64,000 nt of DNA from Notamacropus eugenii (GCF_028372415.1 NC_092872.1:280863206-280927205); one strand, 5' to 3'. Numbered from the stretch's first letter, positions 52,761-63,464 are shown. A program made the numbers and translations. Notes: a model not told the origin generated them from the letters alone.

Positions 52761-52940
52761 AGCGTAGGCAAATCGCCAAGGTCCCTTCCAATTTTAATTC
52801 CAATTGTGATTAAGTGTTCTGAGATCAGATGAGGGAGAAGTGACCTGTAGCAGGGAAGAAGGCCAAGAGAGCAGTGGAACTTCCTTGGAGCGATGTTCAA
52901 GTCAGCATGCGGGCCCTGGCTCGCAGGAGAATGAGCCCTG

Positions 52941-53190
52941 ATGTTGTTCAGATGTTTCTGTGTTGTGTGACTCTTTGTAACCCATTTGGGGGGTTTTCTT
53001 GGTAGAGATACTGGAGGGTTTTGCCATTTTCTTCTCAAGCTCATTTTATAGATGAAGAAACTGAGGCAAACAGGGTTAAGTGACTTGCCCAGAGTCATGC
53101 AGCTAGTGAGTGTCTGAGGCTGGATTTGAAATCAGGTCTAACCCCAGGTCTGGTGCTTGATGCACTATGGTGCTACCTAGTGGCCCATAT
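52941..53190 (-). mobile_element. tRNA-derived marsupial SINE (SINE1_Mdo/WSINE1-like)
   Basis: Antisense full-length copy: TGTGTGACTCTTTGTAACCC, GGTTTTCTTGGTAGAGATAC, GGTTTTGCCATTTTCTTCTC, GTTAAGTGACTTGCCCAGAG and ATGGTGCTACCTAGTGGCCC (antisense tRNA head). Confidence 0.9.
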
Positions 53191-53240
53191 ACTACCTGCA
53201 GGTCATTTTTGAGGGAATTCTTTTATTTCGTCTTGGAATG

Positions 53241-53757
53241 TCTCATTCTTTCTCTTTCTATCTCTGTCTCTCCTTTGGTGCCCCTCCTCCCTCATATTCT
53301 CTCTCTGTCTGTCTATTTGTCTCTCTCTCTCTGTCTTTCTCATTTCATCTCTCTCCGTCTCCTTCTCTGTCTCTGTCTCTCTCTTTCTTTTTGTCTCTGT
53401 GTCTTTGCCTCTCTCTGTGTGTCTCTGTCTTTACCTCCCTCTTTCAATATCTCCCTTTCTCTCTCAGTCCCTCTCTGTTTTTCTCCTTTCGGTCTCTCTT
53501 CCTCTCTGTCTATCTTTGTCTCTTTGTCTCTCTCTCTCTCTCTAGCTCTTTGTCTCTCTTAGTCTCTGTCTCTCTTTCTGTCTCTGTTTCTGTCTCTCCC
53601 CCTCTGTCTCTCAGTGCCCCCTCCCTCATGTTCTCTGTGTCTTTCTGTCTCTCTGTCTCTGTCCCTTTCTCTTTCTCCCTTTGTTTCTCTCTGTCTTTGT
53701 TTTTCTCTCTGTGTGTCTTTCTCTCTCTGTGTCTCTGTCTGTCTGTCTCTCAGTGCC
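53241..53757 (+). repeat. Long (TCTCTG)n pyrimidine repeat with higher-order pattern
   Basis: About 515 bp of TCTCTG/TCTTTG units. The phrase GTGCCCC..CCTCCCTCAT.TTCTC recurs at about 53277, 53613 and 53752, so the array grew by duplication of blocks as well as single units. It produces a 205-codon Ser/Leu/Cys-rich open frame with no coding meaning. Confidence 0.93.
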
Positions 53758-55394
53758 CCCCTCTGTCATGTCCACCTTCTGTTCACTTATCTTCTTGGCT
53801 GACTCCCTCTGTCCTGCCAAGCAATAATTTGCCCTGGTTTTCACTGTGTATTTAAAGAGAACCTGCCTTTATGGGACACATGAAAGATTTGCATCAATTC
53901 CATGGATAAAAGGTTCTTGAGACTCTCCAGTTGGTGTGGTTTTCCTGTGCCCATTGGGAAGTTCTCCTGACCTAAGGCATGTCCAAGGAGTTGGCACTCA
54001 CCCTCTTTTCTCCTACCACATTTTGTCCTTTAAGATGGTGCCTGTATGAGTGGCCCCAGAGGGCTTTACTTCTTTCCTGAGCTTATCTATGGAGGGGCCT
54101 ACAAGTTCTCAGCAGTACTTGGGTGTAAAGTGAGATTCAAGGAAGAAGGACTTCAGAGAGCAGCTGTAGGATTTCCTTGCCTGGAAGTCTGGGGAACAGA
54201 CAGACATCACTACCGGTCTGGGCATTCCTAGCATGGGCCTTCTGGAGTCCTATGGGTGCATGGGGTCTTGGGCCTCCTGAGAAATTCACATTTCATCTGG
54301 ATTTTCCGTATTTTAAAAGATATTTCTTATTTTCTGTGAGAGTTAGAGAGGAGGTATGGCCAAGGGAATAAAGAGCCAACCTTGGCTGAGCATAGAGTCA
54401 TACAGTATACATACCTGTATGTCTGCAGCAGCTGTATGTCACCTCACAAGAAGGTGCCAACCTGTATAGTTGGAGGGAGTTTCCTCCTTTGGGAATCACT
54501 TATTAAGTGAAACTGCCTAGGTCCAGTCCTCTGTTCTAGGAGTTCTTTTCTTGCTGCTGGCTCAATTCCATGTGTGTTTAAATGCCCCCTGGTGCTTGTA
54601 CCCAGGGCTTAACTCCTTAGCCATCTTCCACTTACTTCATCAGCTGAGCCCTTTGCATTCAGTACAAAACATGAAGATACTTTGGGGGGGTGACTTTCTC
54701 TTTGGGAACCTCCCCTCCAGTGATACAAGTTGTAGCTGAATTTTCTCTTCTAATGGTTTTTCATTTTCTAACACAAGGGATTCTGAAACCACCACCCCCC
54801 CCTCCACCTTTTTCTTTCATTGGTCTAGAGAACTCCCAGAAGAGGACGCTTGCCTCTCTGATGCCCATCAGCCACTCGTCTGTCACTGAGAGTCCAACAA
54901 CCCATCCAGGGGCATGTGGTGGGTACAGGTCAGAGGCTCTGACTCTGAGGCTGGTGTCTTGTCCACGCTGCCACACCCCCTCTCATCAGTGATGGAAGAG
55001 AGTGTTTAACCCTGACCTGACACTTCTTCCAGGCCAAGCATCATTTAAAAAGATGTTTCTAGAAATGAAAATGCAGACTTCCCTCTAGGAGGCTGTGATT
55101 GGCACCCAAGGGATATGCGGCTCTGTGTGGTCTAGGCTTCGAGCTGGTTTCTTGCCTTTCATTTCCCTGCCCAGATCTCAGCCTTCGGCATGAATAAATG
55201 AATGTCCACGCCTGGCCTTCTGTGTGCTGGAGGAACCCTCGCTGGAGAGTTCTTCATGCTTGTCTTCAGTGGGTGGGTGACCTTTGAGTTTTATGTGTCT
55301 GTCTCTCTTCTTGCCATATTGCAGTCAGAAAGGAAGTTAGACCCGGCTTTGACAGGTAGGGTTTTTTATTTCCCTTGACAGTCCACCTCTTGAC
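53758..55394. other. Unclassified intron 5 sequence
   Basis: About 1.6 kb without a recognised repeat or exon. ACCACCACCCCCCCCTCCACC at 54789 is a short C-rich run. Confidence 0.5.
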
Positions 55395-55690
55395 CTCTAT
55401 CTTCTTGCCAATGATTTTTTAAATCCTAAATGATTTGGGAATAATTGCTCCTCCGTTAGTGATTATCGTCCTTCACCGATAGTAAATCTGTAAAATCCCG
55501 GGGGGCCAGAGTCCATTTTGGTATGTGTATACCACAAGCTGGTGCCGACAGGCATCACTGATCATGTGCGGCCACACTTCCCCACTGCCTGCCCCCCACT
55601 AGAGACCTCGCCCAGGAGATGTAAAACATGCAGGGCGGCACACTCCCAGGCTAATCACCCCCTTTGTTCGCAGGCCTCAGAAATGAGTTT
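55395..55690. promoter_or_regulatory. Candidate conserved non-coding block (intron 5)
   Basis: Repeat-free with ATTTTTTAAATCCTAAATGA, GGGAATAATTGCTCCTCCGT, TTAGTGATTATCGTCCTTCA, CCGATAGTAAATCTGTAAAA and several CpGs outside any island. Confidence 0.35.
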
Positions 55691-55854
55691 GTGCCTGGAC
55701 AACACCATCACCTCATTTGGAAGGTGGCCTGCCCCCACCCTTCCAGGCTTCTGTGTTTTATTCCTACCCACCAAGACTCCTTGGGAGTGCCCCCACCACC
55801 GAGGCCAGCCCAGCAGATGCTCAGGCCACTGAGAGCTTAAATCAGCCCATCCAA

Positions 55855-56020
55855 GGCTATACACTCCCATTTGACCCTTACTCGTCATCCCTGTGAGAGA
55901 AATAGGGTGAATTATGTTATTCCCATTTGTAAGGAGAGGAAATAGAGATGGGGGGGGGGGGGTGGAACTTTCCTGGTACAACCCAGTTGTGAACACCTGG
56001 TCTGTGTGAATCCATTTCCT
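55855..56020 (-). mobile_element. MIR-like SINE, antisense, with poly(G) run
   Basis: GTTATTCCCATTTGTAAGGA, GAGAGGAAATAGAGATGGGG and GAACACCTGGTCTGTGTGAA, with G(13) at about 55951. Confidence 0.6.
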
Positions 56021-56069
56021 GTGTCCTGTTCCACAACACCAAAGTAGAGTGGTTGTTCTTTGCCATCAT

Positions 56070-56310
56070 CAAGTCAGTCAGTGAGCAGGCATTTATTAAA
56101 TGCTTACTGTGTGCCGAGCCCTGTTTTAAGACATTGGCAATATGAAGAAAAACAGAAGACTGTCCCTGCTCCTAGGAGCTCCCAGTCTAACAAGGAAGAC
56201 AAGTCACAGACAAACATGTTCCATTTAATATAACTTGGAGATAATGGCAAAGGGGAGCCAGAAACATTTGAGGGGATTGGGAAAGTCTTCTTGTAAAATA
56301 TATGAAGCTG
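56070..56310 (-). mobile_element. L2 LINE 3' region, antisense
   Basis: CAGGCATTTATTAAATGCTT, ACTGTGTGCCGAGCCCTGTT, CTGTCCCTGCTCCTAGGAGC and GGATTGGGAAAGTCTTCTTG. Confidence 0.85.
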
Positions 56311-57209
56311 GGACTTCCTCCTTCTCCTCCTCACGCTCCATAAAACCAACTCATCCACTTCCCAGGGACAAGTCAATAGGAATGAGGAAAAGGCTGGATT
56401 GCAGACTTTTTGTTTTTTTAAGAAATTCCATGCAGGATTTCTTGTGCAGAATTTGAATCAGAAAGGGACTCCATAGAGATGCTGAGGTCCTCCAGGTAGA
56501 GGACGCTGGGCTGCCTGGCTCAGGCCTCACCCTGAGAGCCCCAGCCTGGCACTGTGGGAGAAAAGCCCACCTGTTCTCCAGACCTACAGTTGGATGGATA
56601 GACAGCACATGGAGCCAGCTGGTCCACTGGAAGCTCCACTCTGAACGGACATTACAGTCTGACAGTGAACCAGGCCCAAACTTGAGTAGAGAGGAAAGCT
56701 GGGCAGGCAGAATTTGGGAAACATTAGCACCATTGGTGAGCTGCTCTTTGGTATCAAATCCCATCTTTGGAACCCCGCCTTTGTGGGGAAAGTGTCTGCT
56801 CGGAACCATGGAATGCCTCAAACTCCAAAGCCTCTACGTTGTGGAGGTATCTATAGAGGGCACTCGAAAGAGCAATCAGCTACTGTCTATTTCCAGTTAT
56901 GACTTGCACCCAGAAAGAGAAAGGGACTCATAGTCTTTGGAGAAAACAGTTCATCTCAGAGATGCTGTGTCCTGAGGGTGCAGCAGTGGGGCCAGTGGCA
57001 AAACCCAGAAGACCTTAGGTTGTGTTGAGGTGTCTCTGGGTGGAGTAGCCTAGCCTACCACCATTGGGAAGGGGCTGGTGGGTCTCGCCATTCTCAGAAT
57101 GGCGAGAAGATTTGAAGTCCTTTTTGGAAGTTCAGAAATGGGAGGTCAGTGTCTGGGCAGGAGAAGAAAAGAGGAAAGGGGCATTTTCAGGAAAACCTGG
57201 GGGAGAGGA
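56311..57209. other. Unclassified intron 5 sequence
   Basis: Open frames of 156 and 83 codons lack motifs. No repeat recognised. Confidence 0.5.
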
Positions 57210-57965
57210 ACATTTGATTTGAGGAACCTATGGAACATTGAGTTGGAGAAGGTCAGTGGGCAGTTGGTGACAAGGCTCCTCATTCTTTAGGAATGATCAA
57301 CCTGAAAGCCAGTGCAATCACTGCATGAGTGTGCAGAGAGGGATGAGAAGAGGGCCTAGTTCGGAGCCTTGGGAGACACCAGACAGTAGAGGACAGGACC
57401 TAAGTAAAGCTACAGAAAGGGGGACCAATATGGGGGAGCCAGACAGGAGGAGGGGAGCAATGGCAAAGGAAAACCCAGGGTGGAGGGACGCGTGTCAACT
57501 GCAGAGAAGTCAGGAAGGATGATAAGGTGGCCAGCGCCACCGAGTTTAGCAATCACTGGTAATTTTGGAGAAAGCAGCTTGAGCTGAGTGATGGAGTCAG
57601 AAGTCAGATTTTCACATTGTGGCAAAGTGAGTAGGAGGTGAGAAATGAAAACTAGTGAATGTAGACATACTTTCCAGGGGATGGTAACTTGTGGGGGTGG
57701 TGAAGTCAAGAGAAGCCTATGGGGGAAGGAAGGCCCATGAGTATAGGTAAGGAGGAAGGGGTCAGTGGATAAAAAGAGACTGAAGATTAGAGAGGAGGGA
57801 CATAATTAAAGGGCCATGTGCCCTTGGCATACAGAAGGGCAAAGGAGAGAGGTTGTTGACCCTGCCAAAGAAAAGGGCCACCTCTTTATCAGAGACTAGA
57901 ACAAAGGAGGAGAGAATGGAGGATAATACAGAAGGGTCCAAGACATATGAACTAATGGACCAGCT
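57210..57965 (-). mobile_element. L2 LINE internal ORF2 region, antisense
   Basis: GAGAAGAGGGCCTAGTTCGG, AGCCTTGGGAGACACCAGAC, CTGCAGAGAAGTCAGGAAGG and GGTAATTTTGGAGAAAGCAG follow antisense L2 RT-region order ('gagggcccaggacagagccttgggggacacc...gcagagaggtcgagaaggatga'). It may be the inner part of the L2 whose end is at 56070. Confidence 0.78.
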
Positions 57966-58734
57966 CTGTGGAGCTGTTCATCCACCTGCATAGCATAGTA
58001 TGAGTAGTCAGCATTCTTTTTAAATGTTTTATTGATTTCTCACACAACACCCATAGACCCTTCTCTTGTGACAGAGCAGTTCAGTAAAGCAAAACAAACT
58101 GACCATGGACTTGGGCCTCCTTCTGCATCTGTGACTGCCCCCGTTTTACTGAGAAGAGGAAGGCAGTCCCCTCCTCCTGAACTCAAATTGGTCAGTTGTT
58201 TGAGATGAGTTTAGTTGGCTGCCATCTTGTTTTGCTTTGGTTCAAGCTGAGTTCAGTTGGCCGCCATCTTGTCCTGATGTTTCTGTGTATTCCATTGTTT
58301 GTTAGCTCATGAAAGTCTTCCCAAGTTTATCTACTTTCTTTATCCTTGCTCTTGCTTAGGACAGTAATAGAGATTCTTCCCTTTACTTGGTTCTTCCTTT
58401 GTGGAGAGTGAGGCTGAATTCTTCACTCTTGGCAAGGATTATAGTTCTCATTAAAGGCTTTTCACAGTTCCAGGGGTGAGTCATCCAGCACAGTGGCTTC
58501 CACAAACCCACCACATCTGTGGTTCCTTGCCAGCTTTCAAAATCCCTCTTCCGCTTAGTCTCTGCTCTTGGGGAACATGTGACTCTTCGTGTAGGCCTCT
58601 CTTGAGGTGGGCAATCATAGGGTCCTTGAATCCAATCCAACAACGGTCATGTTGTTGTTGTTTTCTCTTTCATGGAATCTTAAGAGATTATAACATATGC
58701 TAGAGAGAGTGCTTATTGATGAAGTGCATTGGAG
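57966..58734. other. Unclassified intron 5 sequence with paired YY1-like sites
   Basis: GGCTGCCATCTTG (58217-58229) and GGCCGCCATCTTG (58259-58271) sit inside a duplicated GAGTTYAGTTGGCYGCCATC unit, 42 bp apart. The second is a consensus YY1 site in reverse. The surrounding 58010-58390 has an L1-3'-end-like look (AAAGCAAAACAAACTGACCA) but was not assigned. Confidence 0.45.
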
Positions 58735-58992
58735 GCGCCCTAGTGTGCCACTTCCCTGCCCAGGAAGCTTTGGTGGCTGCCTGTTACCTGTAGGACAGAA
58801 TACAGACTCCTGGGAAGTCCTTTACAGCCTGTTCCAGCCCCTCTTTGCAGGCTGATCACGCCCTCCTTCCCCTCACACACTCCAGCCAAACTAGATGTGT
58901 GCTATGCCCTGTAGACAGCAGCTCATCTCCAGCTACCTGTCCCTTTGTGCAGGCTGCCTCCCTTGCATGCCTCCCCTAGGTCATATTTATCT
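58735..58992 (+). mobile_element. L2 LINE fragment, left part
   Basis: GTGGCTGCCTGTTACCTGTA, AGTCCTTTACAGCCTGTTCC and CACTCCAGCCAAACTAGATG; resumes at 59166. Confidence 0.7.
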
Positions 58993-59165
58993 AACACTCC
59001 ACAGTCTGCAAAGTACTTTTCACCCTTTATCTGATTTAGTCCTTACAACATCCTGGGAGCTTGGGAGAGGGCTGCTGTCTACCCAGGGTCCTATTGCTAG
59101 TAAGTTTCAAAGAAAGGTTTCAAACTCAGTTTGTTCCGACTTCACGTCTGTTGACCACCCTTCCT
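58993..59165 (-). mobile_element. MIR copy inserted in L2, antisense
   Basis: CAGTCTGCAAAGTACTTTTC, TGATTTAGTCCTTACAACAT and GGTTTCAAACTCAGTTTGTT. Splits the L2. Confidence 0.7.
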
Positions 59166-59260
59166 GCAGCCCATGACTCCCTTTCACACTCAGCTCAGAT
59201 ATCACCTCATCTTCTTTCTTCCCCCATTGTGTGTCCAGGCTGGCCACTCATGGCTATGCT
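59166..59260 (+). mobile_element. L2 LINE fragment, right part
   Basis: CTTTCACACTCAGCTCAGAT and ATCACCTCATCTTCTTTCTT continue the L2 of 58735. Confidence 0.6.
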
Positions 59261-59274
59261 GTCTTCCCTCCTTA

Positions 59275-59465
59275 TTCCCACCTGGCATTTAGTAAGCACC
59301 TATTATGTTCCAGGCACTTTGCCTTAGATACAAGAAAAGGAGAAATAAATACTCAAAGAGCTTACAGTCGAATGAGGAAGACAGGCATGCAGCAACTATA
59401 TACATACAGGAATTGATCTGACCCTCTGGGGAAGAAGTTTGTAAAGTGCTAAGAAAGTGATAATG
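59275..59465 (-). mobile_element. L2 LINE 3' region, antisense
   Basis: AGTAAGCACCTATTATGTTC, CAGGCACTTTGCCTTAGATA and AGAGCTTACAGTCGAATGAG. Confidence 0.78.
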
Positions 59466-59648
59466 ATGTCCATTTTTTGACCCAGAGACTTACTATGGTA
59501 CATACACTTCCAGCAAGTTTACTGTGAATCAGAACTTTCTCTGATTGAAAAGGATTGGGAACCAAGCCGATGCCCATCATTTGGAGAATGACTGAACAGC
59601 CTGTGATATAGAAATGAAATGGAATATTACTGGACTGTAAGAAGTAAT
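59466..59648 (+). mobile_element. L1 LINE ORF2 C-terminal fragment
   Basis: GATGCCCATCATTTGGAGAA, TGACTGAACAGCCTGTGATA and AATGGAATATTACTGGACTG. Sense orientation, unlike all other L1 copies in the window; cut off by the SINE at 59649. Confidence 0.75.
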
Positions 59649-59910
59649 GGGGCAGCTAGGCGGCGCCATCGTGCACAGAGAGCCAGGCCTGGGATCAGGA
59701 GGATTCATCTTTCTGATTTCAAACCTGGCCTCAGACACTTGCTAGCTGTGTGACCCTATGCAAGTCACAAAGGTGAACCTGCTGGCCTCAGTTTCCTCAT
59801 TTTTAAAACAAGATGGAGAAGGACATGGCAAACCCCTCCAGTGTCTGTGCCAAGACTCACAGAGTCGCACAGACAGTTGGACACAACTGAAATGATTGAA
59901 CTGTTGGGTA
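59649..59910 (+). mobile_element. tRNA-derived marsupial SINE (SINE1_Mdo/WSINE1-like), full length
   Basis: GGGGCAGCTAGGCGGCGCCA (tRNA-like head), TTCAAACCTGGCCTCAGACA, TAGCTGTGTGACCCTATGCA, GGACATGGCAAACCCCTCCA and GGACACAACTGAAATGATTG. The best complete + strand copy here. Confidence 0.93.
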
Positions 59911-59989
59911 GGAAGATTAAAGAGACAACACGGGAAGACATAGCTGAATATCTCTTGTGTCTGTATTTCCTTTTCTCTTCACTCCCCCA

Positions 59990-60260
59990 GCCCCCACCTG
60001 AGATCCAGCATTCCTCGCCTCTTCCCTGAACTAATGGCAGTAGTCTTCCCTTGGACTCCCTGTCTTGAGCCTCTCTTCCATCCAGTCTGTCCTGGACAGA
60101 GCTGCCAATGAGATTTTCCTGAAATCTCCCCCTTCTCATGAAGCTCACTGCCATCTCATGGATCTCTTCTTCTAGCCCCAGTTCAGCTGTCCCAGAGTTC
60201 CCAGCTCAAGGCTTTGTTCCCTCCCCAGCTTTTCCTTGAGTGCTCTGTCTGCATTATCCT
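59990..60260 (+). mobile_element. L2 LINE fragment
   Basis: CTGTCTTGAGCCTCTCTTCC, ATCCAGTCTGTCCTGGACAG and GAGATTTTCCTGAAATCTCC match L2 'cctcaagtctctcc...atccatcctccattcagc...gtgattttcctaaag'. Confidence 0.65.
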
Positions 60261-60261
60261 T

Positions 60262-60352
60262 TGATTAAGAGTACAAGGGACCCAAAGGCCATCCAGTTCA
60301 GCCCTCTCATTTTGCAGATGAAGAAACTGAGGCCCAAGGGTGACTGACTTGC
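60262..60352 (-). mobile_element. SINE fragment inserted in L2
   Basis: GGACCCAAAGGCCATCCAGT, CTCATTTTGCAGATGAAGAA and ACTGAGGCCCAAGGGTGACT. Confidence 0.72.
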
Positions 60353-60353
60353 A

Positions 60354-60455
60354 GTGTCCTCCCTCCTTGAGAGCAGGGGTGGGTTGTTTTTTGTCTTTGT
60401 TTCCCCAGTGCCTAGACCTGTGCTTAGTAGATGTTTGTTGATGAATTTTTCCAGG
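60354..60455 (+). mobile_element. L2 LINE 3' end
   Basis: CCTCCTTGAGAGCAGGGGTG, TTCCCCAGTGCCTAGACCTG and AGATGTTTGTTGATGAAT; probably the end of the L2 of 59990. Confidence 0.75.
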
Positions 60456-60764
60456 AATTTAATCTTTAAAAAATTAGTTCCAAGAAGTCATCTGTTTGTT
60501 TGGGTCGGGTTTGCATTTTTCTCTTCCTTCCACACTCAGCATTCCTGTGTGGAGTTCTGCCTTTAACTGGCAATGGGCAAAAATCCTTTCAAAATGTTGA
60601 TCAGAAAGGTTAAAGAAATGCATTTAACCTTTGTAAAAGTTGTGAAAGTTAAAGAGAGGGGAAGTAGCATGACTGTGCAGTCATTAGCAGCCAGTAAAGC
60701 CCTGCCTGTGTTCCAGACAAGAAATGCAGGACCAGCTCTGTTTCCCCATTCACTTTTGTGATGC
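60456..60764. other. Unclassified intron 5 sequence
   Basis: AGGTTAAAGAAATGCATTTAACC (60608-60630) is a near-palindrome. No gene or repeat assigned. Confidence 0.5.
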
Positions 60765-60980
60765 CAAATCACTTTGACGTGTTTTGATTGATTTCAAATG
60801 GCGTGGCTTTATACGGCTCTGAGGCCTCCCCTGCAGAGGGGCAGCATGATGTATGATGCAGGGAGGGTGACTTTTAATCAATACAATGACAATATTATCT
60901 TGTTTAATTTGTACGATGGCCACGTTCAACATCAAATCAAGCCGTTTATTATGTCAGCAAAGATGAAGTAGAGGCTTAAT
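60765..60980. promoter_or_regulatory. Candidate conserved non-coding block just before exon 6
   Basis: Repeat-free: CTTTGACGTGTTTTGATTGA, GATTTCAAATGGCGTGGCTT, ACTTTTAATCAATACAATGA, CAATATTATCTTGTTTAATT and CATCAAATCAAGCCGTTTAT. It ends 47 bp before exon 6, so it could act in splicing or as an enhancer. Confidence 0.38.
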
Positions 60981-61026
60981 AAAAGTGCCTGACATCCATC
61001 TTGTGTGTATTTCATTGCCGTGACAG

Positions 61027-61118
61027 GCCATCATGATTGGAGATGACATTGTGAACGACGTCGGAGGGGCCCAGCGCTGCGGGATGAGGGCACTGCAGGT
61101 GCGCACAGGAAAGTTCAG
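61027..61118 (+). CDS. LHPP: LHPP exon 6 (residues 213-243)
   Basis: Sixth coding exon, 92 bp, acceptor CGTGACAG and donor GTCAGT. It encodes HAD motif IV, the Mg2+-binding acidic loop: MIGDDIVNDVGGAQRCG (215-231), with D218 equivalent to human D214. It continues RALQVRTGKF to Arg243, split after two bases. The remaining exon is absent: I found no match to the expected C-terminus (PSDEHHPEVKADGY-like) up to 64000. This agrees with the very long last intron known in human LHPP, so the gene is cut by the window edge, not broken. Confidence 0.97.
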
Positions 61119-61684
61119 GTCAGTCTCTTTTATTGCAATCCTGCTCTCTCATTCCATGATCACCACTTCCGGGTTACACGGCCTCCCGCGGAATTGTCTT
61201 CTAGGGGTCCAGAAACTCCCTTAAATCACCCCACCAGAGTGGGGATGCGTACATGCTTAGCAGATTGAGTTTCAAAGACTGGACAGTGTCAGAGATGATA
61301 ACAAATGAGTCTTTCTGTTGTCACCAAAGGTGAGGCTGGGCTTAGGTCGGGGCCTTGTGGCCCGTCAAGTTGAATCCTCTGTTCTGGATATGATGGTCTG
61401 ATATATTTGATGATATTTGTTAGGGGATGGAAGGATGATACTTATGGCCTTTGTGGGTGATAGAAATTTCAGCACAGACCAAAGCTCTGGTCCATAGCCC
61501 TTGAAGAAGGAGGTAACTCATTGACAAAGTGGGAGTCTGCCATATTACAGGAACTAACATTTGTGGGGTTGTGGTCATGATGTGATATTGGAAGCTAGAG
61601 TGTGGGAATGTGCTGTACATATCTCTTCTCCCATTGGCTGGCATGAGGGCTGGGTTTCATTCTGCCCATGAGACTGTACCCAAG
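61119..61684. other. Intron 6, first part, unclassified
   Basis: No repeat or exon recognised. CGGGTTACACGGCCTCCCGC at 61168 is a CpG-bearing patch. Confidence 0.5.
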
Positions 61685-61810
61685 AGGGTTTAGACTAGAG
61701 TCAGAGGACCTGGATTCAAATCTGGTTCTGCTGGTTCTTAGTTTTCTCAGCTATCACATGAAGGCCCAAGATTTAATGACCTCTGAGATCCTTTTTAGTT
61801 CTGAAGGTCC
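61685..61810 (+). mobile_element. SINE fragment
   Basis: ACTAGAGTCAGAGGACCTGG, ATTCAAATCTGGTTCTGCTG and GACCTCTGAGATCCTTTTTA. Confidence 0.7.
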
Positions 61811-61914
61811 CACACAGCCAGAGTGGCTCTTTCCTCTTCCTGGCCATGGTCACAAAGAATATAATTACTCAGGGAATGACTGGAGATGCTCAGCCAGAGG
61901 GACGTGGATTGGTC

Positions 61915-62035
61915 AGTCACCTCAAACATCTGTCTCATGCCCACTTTATGCCAGGCACTGTGCTAAACATTGTGGATACAAAGAAAGACCAAAGGCAATC
62001 TCCATCCTCAAGGGACTCCCACAGAAACTATGAGG
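61915..62035 (-). mobile_element. L2 LINE 3' end, antisense
   Basis: TTTATGCCAGGCACTGTGCT, AAACATTGTGGATACAAAGA and CATCCTCAAGGGACTCCC. Confidence 0.82.
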
Positions 62036-63464
62036 TAGCTGGATTCTCAGTGGATTGTCTTGAGACATATGCAGTGTCCCTTTTTATAGAGAGTTTATTT
62101 ATTTGAAACATCCCTACTAAGCAAAGTGGGGGCTCTAGTGCCAAAATTGGATAGGAAATCATCCCTCCCCCCATCCCTCCACTTCCCTCATACTTATTCC
62201 CAATACTGCTAATAATTCTGAGATCATGGTGGCCCTGCCCCAAGATAGAGAGTGACCTTCTGAGGACAAGCCCTCCAGGCACTCCAACTTCTCGGTAGAC
62301 TTCCTTCTCCCATGCATTCTGGAGGTCCTTGTTCCAGAGGGTTAGTGGTGAGATTCCCCAGCTCCCTAGCATCTACTTGTGGTGTAAAAGGGGAGATGCT
62401 TTTTGAACAACCAAAGTGGCCCAGAGGGAAGGAGGCATCAATAGAGTAGGTGTGAAGACTGTGCCTTAGGAAGGCGCCCAAGGCCTTGAGTGCCAGGGAG
62501 CTCTCCAGGTTGCTAGAGCAATGTGCTTAGATCTCCCTCTGAACTAACCGTATGAAGCCTTTTTAAAAATCTCTGAAATGACCAGCCTTTGCAGTCCTTC
62601 AGCCTATCCCTGAAACCAGGTGGTGGCTCCAGGGCCATGTAGTTAGTGTCTAGTGTCACCTTGCTCCTGTGCTGATGTGCCCCTGTCCTATGCCCAGTCT
62701 GGCGTCAGCTGTCACCAGGGCTATCCGTCCTCCTTCACTGAGGTTGCAAGAAATGATCATTTTTTTTTTAGGAGAGTGACAAATGCTGAGACAGTCTGAT
62801 GGGGTAGGGATGCAAAGGTTTTCCTGGTGGATGAGGGAAGAAAGGTAAGTTAAGGCATCTGCCATCAAAGCTACTTAATCTTCAGTAACACACCCTACAT
62901 GGTGTCATGTTGGTGTGGCCAGGCCTTGGCCACATTTCTCATTAAAAGTGGCTCTTAAAAGCCCAAAGTAGCTGGTGAGACTTAACAGTTTCAGCTGAAG
63001 GAGATGCAGTGACCCAAGGGCAGGAGGATTCTCTATAGGGGCAAGGGGTTGAGATTGGGCTGGTGAATAAATGAACAAGCAGAGATATGGATATCTCCCA
63101 GTAGGATCCTGAGTGTGGGGCTGTTTATAAAATTCACATTTGACTTCTGAAAGTGCATTTGACTTTGGAATTCAGGGATGAGCAGAATGGTAAGGCTCAG
63201 GGATGCTATCCAAGCATGACTCCGCCATCTTTTCTATCCTCTGCATGACAGATTCTAACACTGTACTTCCCCGGTCAGACCATGCCTGGGACTATTAGGA
63301 GCTCCAGTCTGGGCCCTGGTACAGGATTCAAAAACATCTGAGCTTTAACCATGCCATCCAACTACCATGGGGAAGGGAAGGCTTTTCTCAAGCTTCCCAT
63401 GGAAGTAAATGTCAATTTACAGAATTTTCATTCCTGGCTTGCTTTTTTAAGAAATGAGCAATAG
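62036..63464. other. Unclassified intron 6 sequence
   Basis: About 1.4 kb with no recognised gene or repeat. TGTGGCCA-GGCCT-TGGCCACA (62914-62934) is a perfect 8-bp stem inverted repeat. The last LHPP exon is not here. Confidence 0.5.

Noticed and set aside
53238-53855. 205-codon Ser/Leu/Cys-rich open frame
   Set aside because: It is the translation of a TCTCTG simple repeat.
59649-59668. Functional tRNA gene at the head of the SINE
   Set aside because: The tRNA-like head continues directly into SINE body sequence and has no intact cloverleaf.
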